DNA of 64,000 nucleotides from Balneolales bacterium (lineage in GTDB: Bacteria > Bacteroidota > Rhodothermia > Balneolales > Natronogracilivirgulaceae). The notes beneath the pieces are model-generated. The model was given only the letters and a program-made list of their open reading frames with translations. It searched no databases and was not told where the DNA came from. The position numbers and the translations under genes were made by a program. Below, piece by piece: positions 36,592 through 45,855 of the stretch (position 1 is its first letter; every line of letters starts with the position of its first letter). The stretch is taken from NCBI GenBank assembly GCA_007132975.1, contig SLNO01000047.1:1-64000 (forward strand), written 5' to 3'.

Positions 36592-39264
36592 TTACTTCAG
36601 CACGAAGTTGATCACCCGGTTGGGTACGAAGATCTCCTTGACCACCTGCCCTTTTTCGAGGTGTTTGCTGACGGCTGTTTCATTTCGGGCTGCGTCAAGG
36701 ACAAACTCCTTGTCGGTGGCGCGGTCAGACGGCACTTCCACCTGTCCGCGCACCTTGCCATTGACCTGCACGGCATAGACTTTGGTGTCGGCCTGCAACA
36801 GTTCCTCCTGGTACTCAGGCCAGGGTTCGTAAGCAAGGGTCTTCTTTGCACCCCCCTTTCCACCTTCAATTTCGCCAAGCTGCTCCCAAAGCTCCTCGGC
36901 CAGATGCGGGGCAAACGGGGAAAGGATCAGCAGGAACGGCTTGAGCACTTCCACCGGACGCACATCCCATTTCATGGCTTCGTTCGTGAAGATCATCAGC
37001 GCGGAGATAGCGGTGTTGAACCGGTGTCCCTCGATGTCCTCGGTCACTTTTTTGATGGTCTCATGCAACATTTTCAGTTGTGCGCGATCCGGGGCGACGG
37101 CAGGCGTGCCGCCACTGTTGACCGAACGCCGGACGGCAGGGTTCAGACCGCCCGCCTCCTCGTCAATGAACACGCGCCAGACGCGTTTCAGGAAACGGTA
37201 GACCCCCTCCACTCCCTGCATGCTCCAGGGTTTCACCTGCTCAAGCGGACCCATGAACATTTCATACAGCCGCAGGGCATCCGCGCCATACTGCTCCACG
37301 ACATCGTCGGGATTAATGACGTTTCCGCGGGATTTCGACATCTTGAACGAGCGCGCATCCACAACCGTATCGGTACCCTTCAGCACAAACCGGTCCCCGC
37401 GCTTTTCCACATCCTTTTCCTCGAGTTTCACCCGCTCCAGCTCATCGCCTGTACCATTCATGCTGTCTGCCGGGACATAGCTGCCCGCGGCATCTTTGTA
37501 GGCGGTGAACTCCAGCTCTCCCAGGATCATGCCCTGGTTAACCAGACGCTGAAAAGGCTCTTTTGTGGATACTACCCCGATATCGAACAGCACCTTGTGC
37601 CAGAAACGCGCGTAGAGCAGGTGAAGCACCGCGTGTTCGGCGCCGCCGACGTAGAGATCCACCGGCATCCAGTATTTCTCCTTTTCGGGGTCTACCGGTC
37701 CTTTTTCATAATCCGGGCTGATATAGCGCAGATAGTACCAGCACGAACCGGCCCATTGCGGCATGGTGTTGGTCTCCCGGATTGCCGGCTTTCCGGTCTC
37801 GGGATCGGTGGTTTCCAGCCAGTCCTTTGCCTTGGCCAGCGGTGGTTCGCCAGTTTTGGTAGGCTGGAAATCGTCCATGTCCGGCAGGGTGATGGGCAGG
37901 TGGTCTTCGGGAAGCGGCTTGGGTTGGCCGTCCACATGGATCACCGGGAAAGGTTCGCCCCAGTACCGCTGCCGGGAAAAAAGCCAATCTCGCAGCTTGT
38001 AGGTGACCGCATATTTGCCAAGCCCCTTTTCTTCCAGCCACTTTGTGATCTTCTTCTTGGCCTCAGGCACCGGCAGGTCGTTGATCGACACTTCGTCGTT
38101 GGCTGAATTCACGCAGATACCGTCTTGCGAGTCGACATATGCCTCTTTTGTGACATCACCGCCCTTGACAACCTCAACGATCGGCAGGTCGTATTTTCGG
38201 GCAAATTCCCAGTCCCGCTCATCGTGTCCCGGCACCGCCATGATCGCTCCGGTACCGTAGGACATCATCACATAGTCTGCGATCCACACCGGAATCTCTT
38301 CGTTATTGACCGGGTTGACCGCGAAAGCACCGATGAACACGCCGGTTTTATCCTTGTTGAGGTCGGTGCGGTCCAGGTCGGTCTTGTTGGCCGCCGTTTG
38401 CCGGTAGGCCGAAACGGCCTCTTTCTGCGCGTCGGTGGTGACGCGGTCCACCAGCGGATGTTCCGGCGCGAGCACCATGTAGGTTGCCCCAAAAAGGGTA
38501 TCGGGACGCGTGGTAAAAACCTCGATGCTTTCCTGTACGTCCCCATCGGCTGTTTTCATCGGGAACACCACATTTGCCCCCTCCGACTTGCCGATCCAGT
38601 TCCTTTGCATCTCCTTGATGGATTCGGGCCAGTCCAGCTCTTCAAGATCCTGCAGCAGGCGCTCGGCGTATGCCGTGATCTTGAGCATCCACTGCCGCAT
38701 CGGCCTGCGCTCCACCGGGAAACCGCCGACCTCGCTCTTGCCGTCGATAACCTCTTCGTTGGCCAGGACCGTCCCGAGCTCAGGGCACCAGTTCACAGGC
38801 ACGCTCGCCTCATATGCGAGACCTTGCTCATACAGCTTCAGGAAAATCCATTGCGTCCAGCGGAAATATGCCGGGTCGGTGGTATCCACTTCGCGGTCCC
38901 AGTCGTAGCTGAACCCGAGCGCCTGCAACTGGCGGCGAAAACCGTCGATGTTCTCATTGGTGGTGACCCTCGGATGCGTACCCGTCTTGATGGCATACTG
39001 TTCCGCCGGAAGTCCGAATGCATCCCACCCGATCGGGTGCAGCACGTTGAACCCGTTCATCCGCTTGTATCGGGCCAGGATGTCGGTGGCCGTATACCCC
39101 TCGGGATGACCCACATGCAGGCCCGAACTGCTCGGGTAGGGGAACATGTCCAGAACGTAGAATTTTGGCTGGCTCAGGTCGGTGTCATCTGTGCGGAAGG
39201 TCTTGTTCTCAAGCCAGTACTGCTGCCATTTCGGTTCGATCTCTGAGGGTTTGTATTCGTTCAT
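36592..39264 (-). CDS. leuS: Leucyl-tRNA synthetase
   Basis: An 890-aa class I synthetase charging tRNA-Leu. The HIGH motif appears as HVGH in [17 protein letters not shown]. The CP1 editing domain occupies about residues 225-420. KMSKS is intact in [17 protein letters not shown]. The anticodon-binding and C-terminal domains run to VINFVLK. The chain is full length, slightly above the usual ~860. Convergent with the AAA/DUF4143 gene. Several long plus-strand ORFs over it (36661-38106, 38125-39246) are shadows. Confidence 0.98.
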   Translation of the reverse strand: MNEYKPSEIEPKWQQYWLENKTFRTDDTDLSQPKFYVLDMFPYPSSSGLHVGHPEGYTATDILARYKRMNGFNVLHPIGWDAFGLPAEQYAIKTGTHPRVTTNENIDGFRRQLQALGFSYDWDREVDTTDPAYFRWTQWIFLKLYEQGLAYEASVPVNWCPELGTVLANEEVIDGKSEVGGFPVERRPMRQWMLKITAYAERLLQDLEELDWPESIKEMQRNWIGKSEGANVVFPMKTADGDVQESIEVFTTRPDTLFGATYMVLAPEHPLVDRVTTDAQKEAVSAYRQTAANKTDLDRTDLNKDKTGVFIGAFAVNPVNNEEIPVWIADYVMMSYGTGAIMAVPGHDERDWEFARKYDLPIVEVVKGGDVTKEAYVDSQDGICVNSANDEVSINDLPVPEAKKKITKWLEEKGLGKYAVTYKLRDWLFSRQRYWGEPFPVIHVDGQPKPLPEDHLPITLPDMDDFQPTKTGEPPLAKAKDWLETTDPETGKPAIRETNTMPQWAGSCWYYLRYISPDYEKGPVDPEKEKYWMPVDLYVGGAEHAVLHLLYARFWHKVLFDIGVVSTKEPFQRLVNQGMILGELEFTAYKDAAGSYVPADSMNGTGDELERVKLEEKDVEKRGDRFVLKGTDTVVDARSFKMSKSRGNVINPDDVVEQYGADALRLYEMFMGPLEQVKPWSMQGVEGVYRFLKRVWRVFIDEEAGGLNPAVRRSVNSGGTPAVAPDRAQLKMLHETIKKVTEDIEGHRFNTAISALMIFTNEAMKWDVRPVEVLKPFLLILSPFAPHLAEELWEQLGEIEGGKGGAKKTLAYEPWPEYQEELLQADTKVYAVQVNGKVRGQVEVPSDRATDKEFVLDAARNETAVSKHLEKGQVVKEIFVPNRVINFVLK

Positions 39265-39524
39265 GTTGCTGATATGTGGGAAGTTCAGTAATGCCGGATG
39301 CGTACGGTGCCGGGACCGCTGCTTTCCGAAGCCCTTGAAAAAACTTTACGGAGAGGTGTTCGGGCCGTTTTGGGATGGATGAAGATACGGTTTTTTTTCC
39401 GCTTATTGAAGCTGTGGCATGCCCTGCCTGCTGTCTTTTGATGGCAATATGCTTACTTTGAAAGAACACTCGGACATATCCGGGTGGATGTCAATCTTGC
39501 CTCATAATTCAACAGGACGCTGCC

Positions 39525-40310
39525 ATGATAAACGAACAGACCAGCTACAAGGAACCCTTCCGGGGGAAAACCGTAATCGTTACAGGCGGGGCCAACGGGA
39601 TCGGCCAATCCATTGCCATTGCTTTTGCGGCGGGACATGCCCGGGTGGTGATTGCCGACATTGACGAGGCGGCCGGTATGGCCCTGGAGCGTTCGCTCAA
39701 CGATGGGGGCGGCGACTCTGACGGGGGCGCGCTATTCATTCGTGCCGATGTCTCGGAGCCGGAGTCAATTCACTCCATGATTGCACGTGCCGCGTCAGGT
39801 TCTGCCAACGGCACCATCGACATCCTGGTTAACAATGCCGGTATTGCCGGCTTCAAGCCGCTTCATGAACTGCGCCTGGAAGAGTGGGACAAAGTTCTGA
39901 ACACCAATTTGAGAGGTGCTTTCGTTTGTTCGCGTGAGGCTTCGCGGTTCATGACCGAAGGCGGTTCCATCATCAATATCGCTTCTACCCGCGCCCTGAT
40001 GTCCGAGCCCGGATCCGAGGCATATGCCGCTTCCAAGGGCGGAATGCTGGCGCTCACTCACGCCATGGCCATGTCGCTGGCGGAGCAGAAAGTGTCGGTC
40101 AATGCCATCCTTCCGGGATGGATACACACCGGCGACCCGGAAACGCTGCGCGATATCGACCACAGCCAGCATCCATCCGGCCGGGTCGGCAAACCTGAAG
40201 ACATTGCCCGGGCCTGCCTGTATCTGGGACATCCCGCAAACCGTTTCATCACGGGTCAACAACTTGTCATCGACGGCGGCATGACCCGCAAGATGATCTA
40301 CGAAGATTGA
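39525..40310 (+). CDS. Short-chain dehydrogenase/reductase
   Basis: A 261-aa classical SDR. The NAD(P)-binding motif is VTGGANGIGQS (GxxxGxG) and the adenine-side acid is in IADIDE, which suggests NAD(H) preference. ILVNNAGIAGF is the NNAG motif. The catalytic triad is Ser in INIAST, with Y and K in AYAASKGG. GQQLVIDGG is the C-terminal block. Substrate unknown. It converges with luxC (9 bp between stops) and may or may not act on the same fatty metabolites. Confidence 0.9.
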   Translation: MINEQTSYKEPFRGKTVIVTGGANGIGQSIAIAFAAGHARVVIADIDEAAGMALERSLNDGGGDSDGGALFIRADVSEPESIHSMIARAASGSANGTIDILVNNAGIAGFKPLHELRLEEWDKVLNTNLRGAFVCSREASRFMTEGGSIINIASTRALMSEPGSEAYAASKGGMLALTHAMAMSLAEQKVSVNAILPGWIHTGDPETLRDIDHSQHPSGRVGKPEDIARACLYLGHPANRFITGQQLVIDGGMTRKMIYED

Positions 40311-40319
40311 TGGCATAGC

Positions 40320-41489
40320 TCAGGTCGCCCACAGCCATCCAAGCACATCGATGCCATCGGGTTGCCAGTCAATGGGCGGCCTCTGGGCTTTGGAGAGCGG
40401 TTCCATTCGGATTTCTTCGGAATTCTGCAGCAGTTCGCCGGATTCAAGGCCGAGCGGGTCCCGACCGGTGTACAGGTACACCTGCTGCAGCTGAGGGCCC
40501 GCCTGCCTGGCCAGCCGCACCACATCCTCACGGGAACCTTTCAGCCAGCAGATGACATCATCCCGGCCAATGAGCTCGGGATCATCGGTAATGATCTGCC
40601 CACCCAAATCGTAGACCTCTTTACCCGTGCTTTTCAGGTAGCTCCTCCAGTAACTAACACCTGGTTTACGCCAATGCGACGGACGATTTTGCCTGGTAAA
40701 GACTTCCGCAGCATCGCCAAGCGATCCGGCAAATTCCCCCAGGCTGCGCTCGGCGACCACGAGTACCAGAGAGCGGCAGCCGCGGCCTTCGTAGCGGAGC
40801 ATGGCATCTATGAGTTGCTTGCTGAGCCGGGTTTCATCATCCAGAAAATCCGCCTCGGAGATCCATGCCATAGAGTAACGTGCCGTCCTTGGCAGGAAAA
40901 GTGCACGGTTGGATGCGAGTCCGAGCTCATGGATACGGCGCTGCACTTCCGGGACGGATGCGTCTGCTCCTGCAAATAGCACTCTGTCTGCTCCTGCCTT
41001 GTCGAGATCTTCGAGGCGCACTGCCCATCCACCCAGCAGCTCGGGCAGGCGTTTACGCAATATCCGAAGCAAGCCGTCTGCAAGCCACGGATCCTTTCTT
41101 GAAAGTTTTCCATGATAGACAGAACCGGAGAGCAATGTTGCTATGATGTCCTGAAATCCGACAAGGGGGAGATTTCCGGCGTGCAGACAGAGTATGTGGT
41201 TGTTGCGCGGGTGGCTTTCGGGATCGATTGCACCGGAACCGGCCGTTTCGCGCAGCTCGGATGTCCCTTGAGCCGCAACCCTGCTGACCCAGCCACGCAA
41301 AGCATCCGGGGTGACGGTTTCGGCGATGCTGTCGAGCATGAACATCACATCGTGACGGGGGAAAAGGCCCTCGGTGGCGGTACGGTCTGCTGTTCTGGAC
41401 AGGATATCGTCCTCGTTATCCAGCCAGGCCGCGATTGCCTCGCAGATCAGTTCAATACGGTCTTCGATTTTTTCTTTGCCCGTGACCAT
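40320..41489 (-). CDS. luxC: LuxC-like acyl-CoA/acyl-protein reductase
   Basis: About 389 aa from ATG 41489 (MVTGKEKIEDRIE); the track's 33 upstream residues overlap luxE and are unlikely. LuxC-family enzymes reduce activated fatty acids to aldehydes with NADPH. ILCLHAGNLPLVGFQDI is the conserved cofactor-side block, and RYEGRGCRSLVLV carries the likely cysteine nucleophile. It is shorter than Vibrio LuxC (about 480). It lies 53 bp downstream of luxE. No luciferase (luxAB) or luxD is in the window, so the aldehyde must have another use. Symbol given by homology. Confidence 0.8.
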   Translation of the reverse strand: MVTGKEKIEDRIELICEAIAAWLDNEDDILSRTADRTATEGLFPRHDVMFMLDSIAETVTPDALRGWVSRVAAQGTSELRETAGSGAIDPESHPRNNHILCLHAGNLPLVGFQDIIATLLSGSVYHGKLSRKDPWLADGLLRILRKRLPELLGGWAVRLEDLDKAGADRVLFAGADASVPEVQRRIHELGLASNRALFLPRTARYSMAWISEADFLDDETRLSKQLIDAMLRYEGRGCRSLVLVVAERSLGEFAGSLGDAAEVFTRQNRPSHWRKPGVSYWRSYLKSTGKEVYDLGGQIITDDPELIGRDDVICWLKGSREDVVRLARQAGPQLQQVYLYTGRDPLGLESGELLQNSEEIRMEPLSKAQRPPIDWQPDGIDVLGWLWAT

Positions 41490-41542
41490 GCAATTGGTTT
41501 TCCTGTTGTGGTGATGATCCTGAAACCGGCTGCTGCCGGCTT

Positions 41543-42649
41543 CTACTCCACGAGGAAGTTGCAGCCGCGCAGTTCGGCCTGGTCCCACCGTCCAAGGACC
41601 TGGAACGACCCGTCCGGCAACTCCAACCCGCGATCCTGCGTCAGAAAGAATGCAAGCGAATGCACATTGGCCAGATCCATAATACCAATGAGACCCTCCT
41701 TACCCGGTGGCAATAACTCCATCGGGTTTTCAGGGTTGCGAACGGTGATCCGCAGCCATGGCGGACACTTGAAACTCCCCGCCCCTGTATCCCAGGCCTG
41801 ACTGCACATTTCAGCCATTCCATACTCTGAGTGGATGGAAGCGGCCGGCAGCCCGAACCCTTCTGCCAGCTTCACACGAAGGTCCTCCTTAGAGATTTCG
41901 CGCCGGTGGGTCTTCATGCCGCCTGTTTCCACTACAATGGCATCAGCGGGCAGCTTGGGAGCACCTCTTTCCACCATATCCAACAATCCGAATGCCGGTC
42001 CGAACAGCATCACACGCCTATCCTTATCCTGAGACCCGCCACCTTTTTCGCTTTCATCGGTCCTGCGCAAGTATCGGCGCTGGCGACGTTTGTTGAGAAA
42101 CGATACCGTGTTCACGTCGGAAAAAGTAACAAGATCCACACCAGAAAGCGACTTATCCAGCGGCAAAAACCCGCTCTTCCCGCTGTTGTCACGCTGGATA
42201 AGGTGTTCGATCATGGTCACCAGGGAGGAGTCCGGATTTTCAGCATAACCTGGCAGCCATGCAAGCAGCATAAATTCGTCGGGGTCATAAAATTGCTCGA
42301 ATCCCCTATAGCACGATTCAAGATAGAGCCTCAGATCAGCAATTTCATGGGTACTCTGATTCGATCCGGTAGTACCACTGCTGCGAAACACAGCTTGCGG
42401 CGCTTCAACATAGTCTGCCCGCACAGTTGCATCACGGAAAACCTGAATGGGGATCATAGGAATAGAATCGGCATCCGGAACTGTGCCGCCATTTCCGTTC
42501 TCTGGCGGCAGTACCTGAAGGTCCTCACAAAATCGCCTGTAGACGGGCTGGTGTTCAAATTGATGCCGATAGACGGTCCAGGCCTTGTCAGCGAAGGGGA
42601 TATCCGCATTGAATAAATAGTTGCGCCAGGTTCTGTATGACTGTTCCAT
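41543..42649 (-). CDS. luxE: LuxE-like acyl-protein synthetase
   Basis: A 368-aa ANL-type adenylating enzyme of the LuxE family. It activates a fatty acid with ATP and passes the acyl group to its own cysteine and on to LuxC. The phosphate-binding loop is FRSSGTTGSNQSTH, and IHSEYGMAEMCSQAWD is the adenylate-binding block. GLIGIMDLANVHSLAFFLTQDRG and LGRWDQAELRGCN close the domain. It is directly upstream of luxC, giving a fatty-aldehyde-forming pair. Length is typical. Confidence 0.85.
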   Translation of the reverse strand: MEQSYRTWRNYLFNADIPFADKAWTVYRHQFEHQPVYRRFCEDLQVLPPENGNGGTVPDADSIPMIPIQVFRDATVRADYVEAPQAVFRSSGTTGSNQSTHEIADLRLYLESCYRGFEQFYDPDEFMLLAWLPGYAENPDSSLVTMIEHLIQRDNSGKSGFLPLDKSLSGVDLVTFSDVNTVSFLNKRRQRRYLRRTDESEKGGGSQDKDRRVMLFGPAFGLLDMVERGAPKLPADAIVVETGGMKTHRREISKEDLRVKLAEGFGLPAASIHSEYGMAEMCSQAWDTGAGSFKCPPWLRITVRNPENPMELLPPGKEGLIGIMDLANVHSLAFFLTQDRGLELPDGSFQVLGRWDQAELRGCNFLVE

Positions 42650-42734
42650 AATGCTTGTTTAATGGTGTTGTTTTGGCGGCCTCTCGATTACCGATGTCGG
42701 GATCGGTGCCTGCCGGGTGGATGCGGACCGGACC

Positions 42735-43664
42735 TCATTCGGTGAGTGCCATGCGGACCAGCATTCTTCTGTTAAGTAAATAGATGGTGTTGTCTCTGAT
42801 GTCAAAACTGTGCCAGTGGCCGCTTGCCGCATTTTGTCTCAGATTTTGCCTTCGGGATTCCGTAGCATCACCTGGTACATCCGGCAGCCTTTGTGATCGG
42901 AGGATCCGGCCACCGGCGTCAATCTGCATGATGTGGTCAGAACCCAGCATCCACAATGACCCTCCACCGGCGCGAAGGGACCGGGCCGGCTCCGGGGCAT
43001 AAATGAAGCCAAGATAGGATCCGTGCGAGGTGAACCTGTGAAGAAGCTGCCCTCTCTCCCCTGCCACCCACAACTCATCGTCCATAATGGCCATGGCAAC
43101 GGGCATGATGCGTCCGTCATCACCGAAAAGTTCAAAATCCAGCTCATACTGACCGTGGCTGTCAAACCTGTACATCACATGGCGGTCCTCATCGAAGAAA
43201 AAGATGTTGCCGGACGGATCAACCACCAGTTTGGCAGGCAGGTAACGCGAGGGAAGCCCGGCCCTCTGGGGCATCTGCAGGGTGGACAGGTACTGCATGC
43301 GCCTGTCAAACACCTGAATGCGCCGGTTGTTCCTATCGGCCACATAGATCTTCAGCTCATTGGTGGGATCGATTGCGACAGGCAAGTCAAGCTGATAATC
43401 ACCATTGCCAAGGCGGCCGACCGAATCCACCCGCACCCCGTCCCTGTCTGTTTTGAGGATGCGGTGCCGGCCTGTTTCAACAATAAATATGTTGCCGAGT
43501 GTGGATACGCGTATGCTTCGGGCATCCTCAAGGCCGGTCAGCAGTACCGAGACGGACGCTGTTCTGTTACCGGCATTCAACTCGGGCATGTGCACCCCTG
43601 CAAGGATGAAAAACATCAACATGAACATCGCATTGAAGCGGCGATAATTTGGAGATGATGCCAT
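42735..43664 (-). CDS. Secreted 6-bladed beta-propeller (NHL-type) protein
   Basis: A 309-aa protein with an N-terminal hydrophobic segment, MFMLMFFILAGVHMPEL, probably a signal peptide. Propeller blades recur as LEDARSIRVSTLGNIFIVETGRHRILKTD, DPTNELKIYVADRNNRRIQVFD and DPSGNIFFFDEDRHVMYRFD. This is the Bacteroidota 6-bladed propeller type; ligand unknown. It lies 82 bp after purD and 85 bp before luxE on the same strand and could belong to either unit. Confidence 0.78.
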   Translation of the reverse strand: MASSPNYRRFNAMFMLMFFILAGVHMPELNAGNRTASVSVLLTGLEDARSIRVSTLGNIFIVETGRHRILKTDRDGVRVDSVGRLGNGDYQLDLPVAIDPTNELKIYVADRNNRRIQVFDRRMQYLSTLQMPQRAGLPSRYLPAKLVVDPSGNIFFFDEDRHVMYRFDSHGQYELDFELFGDDGRIMPVAMAIMDDELWVAGERGQLLHRFTSHGSYLGFIYAPEPARSLRAGGGSLWMLGSDHIMQIDAGGRILRSQRLPDVPGDATESRRQNLRQNAASGHWHSFDIRDNTIYLLNRRMLVRMALTE

Positions 43665-43746
43665 TAGTGGCTGGTTTTGTTACGAGCCATTGCTGATATT
43701 CTCAATATACCGAGCTGTCGTTTGCCTTGCCATGCCCACCTCCGAT

Positions 43747-45069
43747 TTATTGCAGTCTGCGGAGCCCTTTTGCGCCAATATCGCGACGGTAGACGGCATT
43801 TTCAAACGAGATTTTTTCGACTTCCCGATAGCAATTGTCGATGGCGGATCTAAGATCGGATCCACTTGCTACAACGTTGAGGACCCGGCCTCCGTTGGTG
43901 AGCAGTTTACCACCCTCATGACGCGTTCCGCTGTGGAAGACCATTGCGCCATCTGACACCTTGGAGATGCCGGTGATCTCCTTGCCTTTGGCATAGGCTT
44001 CCGGATACCCTCCTGATGCCAGTACAACGCAGCAGAAATGATCGTCCGACATAACCACTTCCGACTTGTCCAGTTCATGGTTAACCGTCGCCAGCATCAG
44101 CTCAAGAAGGTCTGATTTCAGGGCTGGCAGCAAAACCTGGCACTCCGGATCGCCAAAGCGGCAGTTGTATTCGACCACTTTTGGACCCTCCCGGGTGATC
44201 ATGAGACCAAGGTAGAGCACGCCGCGGTAGGGATGTCCCTCCTGTTGCATTGCTTCGAGGGTTGGATAGAGGATGGTGTCTTCGACCAGCTTGAGCATGC
44301 GATCGTCGATCACCGGCGCCGGTGCATAGGCGCCCATCCCGCCGGTATTCAGCCCGGTATCCCCTTCGCCGATGCGTTTGTGGTCCTGTGCCGAAATGAG
44401 AAGACGCGCATTGCGCCCGTCCGTGACCGCGAATACCGATGCCTCTTCGCCCTCCATGAACTCCTCAACGATCACTTTGCCTGCGGCTTTGAGCAGGGCG
44501 GCGTCATTGCGGATCTTGCCGAGATGTTCCAGGGCTTCAGGCCTTGATCGGCTGATGAAAACGCCTTTGCCCGCAGCGAGCCCGTCGGCCTTGATCACCA
44601 CCGGCCATTTCTGGTTCTCCGTGCTCAGCCACTTCTCAAGGTTGTCCAGTACCGCTTCACCACTGAACTCTATGGAACCGGCCGTCGGGATCCGGTATTT
44701 GTGCATAATCCACTTGGCGAAGGTTTTGCTTCCTTCCAGTTGGGCGGCGACTTTGGAGGGTCCGAACACCTTGTGGCCCCGCTCTTCCAGATAGTCGGTG
44801 ATGCCATCTACCAGCGGCTGTTCGGGTCCCACGACCGTAAGTCCTATTTCTTTTTCCGTGAGAAAGGCCTCAACCGCTTCGAACCATGCATCCGGTCCCG
44901 GTGGTGCCCCTTCAGCCGGGGTAATCGTCACATTTTCGCCAAGTTCTGCGGTACCCGGGTTGCCGGGGGTGATGTAGAGTTTGCCCGGAAGCGGGGACCG
45001 GCTCAGGGACCACGCCAGTGCGTGTTCCCTTCCGCCCGATCCAAGAATGAGTACGTTGTGTTGCGCCAT
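43747..45069 (-). CDS. purD: Phosphoribosylamine-glycine ligase (GAR synthetase)
   Basis: A 440-aa ATP-grasp enzyme for the second step of purine synthesis. The N-terminal block is VLILGSGGREHALAWSL. The ATP-grasp core has WPVVIKADGLAAGKGVFI, and MGAYAPAPVIDDRML with EYNCRFGDPECQVLLP are diagnostic of PurD. Full length. The start lies 18 bp after the tpiA stop, so tpiA and purD are co-transcribed. No other pur genes are in the window. Confidence 0.97.
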   Translation of the reverse strand: MAQHNVLILGSGGREHALAWSLSRSPLPGKLYITPGNPGTAELGENVTITPAEGAPPGPDAWFEAVEAFLTEKEIGLTVVGPEQPLVDGITDYLEERGHKVFGPSKVAAQLEGSKTFAKWIMHKYRIPTAGSIEFSGEAVLDNLEKWLSTENQKWPVVIKADGLAAGKGVFISRSRPEALEHLGKIRNDAALLKAAGKVIVEEFMEGEEASVFAVTDGRNARLLISAQDHKRIGEGDTGLNTGGMGAYAPAPVIDDRMLKLVEDTILYPTLEAMQQEGHPYRGVLYLGLMITREGPKVVEYNCRFGDPECQVLLPALKSDLLELMLATVNHELDKSEVVMSDDHFCCVVLASGGYPEAYAKGKEITGISKVSDGAMVFHSGTRHEGGKLLTNGGRVLNVVASGSDLRSAIDNCYREVEKISFENAVYRRDIGAKGLRRLQ

Positions 45070-45087
45070 CGTTTTGGACTGTGGTTG

Positions 45088-45855
45088 CTATTGGGCGGCG
45101 GCGATGGCCACCAGCTGGCTGAAGTCGGACGGTTTCAGGCTTGCACCGCCGATGAGTCCGCCATCCACATCCGGCTGCTTGAGCAGTTCGTCGGCGTTGC
45201 CGGGTTTCATGCTTCCGCCATAGAGGATGCGAACGGTGGCGGCGGCTTCTTCGCCGAACTGTGCGGCCAGCTCCTTGCGGATGAAGGCATGCATTTCCTG
45301 TGCCTGTTCGGGTGAGGCTGTCTCGCCGGTCCCGATGGCCCAGACCGGCTCATAGGCGATGACGATCTTTTTGAGTTCGTCGGCGGAGAGCCCGGCCAGC
45401 GATCCGGCGGTCTGCTCCTTCACCACGTCAAAATGGCGGTTTTCCTTGCGTTCGGCCAGCACTTCGCCGACACAGACGATGGGTGTGACACCGGCGGCAA
45501 GTGCTTTCTTGACTTTTTTATTGATGATGGCATCGTCTTCGCCGAAATACTCCCGGCGCTCGGAGTGGCCCAGGATCACGAAGTCACAGCCAAGTTCGTT
45601 CAGCATGGATGTGCTGATCTCTCCGGTGTATGCTCCGTTGTCCTCAAAATGGACATTCTGCGCACCGATTTTCACGGCGCTACCGGATTTGCGGGCCGAG
45701 AAAGCTGCGGAAAGTGACACGAATGGCGGACACACGGCCGCATCCACCCCTTCGATATTCTTCTGTGCGGAATCGTCCAGTTGCGCAAAAAAGTCTGCGG
45801 TCTCTTTCGGACCCATGTTCATTTTCCAGTTTCCGGCTATTAATATACTTCTCAT
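45088..45855 (-). CDS. tpiA: Triosephosphate isomerase
   Basis: A 255-aa TIM barrel interconverting dihydroxyacetone phosphate and glyceraldehyde 3-phosphate. GNWKMNMG carries the active-site Asn and Lys; FVILGHSERREYFGE the histidine; IAYEPVWAIGTGETASPEQ the catalytic glutamate and flexible loop. GGASLKPSDF is the phosphate-binding end. Its ATG overlaps the stop of the upstream lipoprotein gene (ATGA). Confidence 0.98.
   Translation of the reverse strand: MRSILIAGNWKMNMGPKETADFFAQLDDSAQKNIEGVDAAVCPPFVSLSAAFSARKSGSAVKIGAQNVHFEDNGAYTGEISTSMLNELGCDFVILGHSERREYFGEDDAIINKKVKKALAAGVTPIVCVGEVLAERKENRHFDVVKEQTAGSLAGLSADELKKIVIAYEPVWAIGTGETASPEQAQEMHAFIRKELAAQFGEEAAATVRILYGGSMKPGNADELLKQPDVDGGLIGGASLKPSDFSQLVAIAAAQ

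Noticed and set aside
36661-39246. Two long plus ORFs over leuS (481 and 373 aa)
   Set aside because: Shadows of an intact leucyl-tRNA synthetase.
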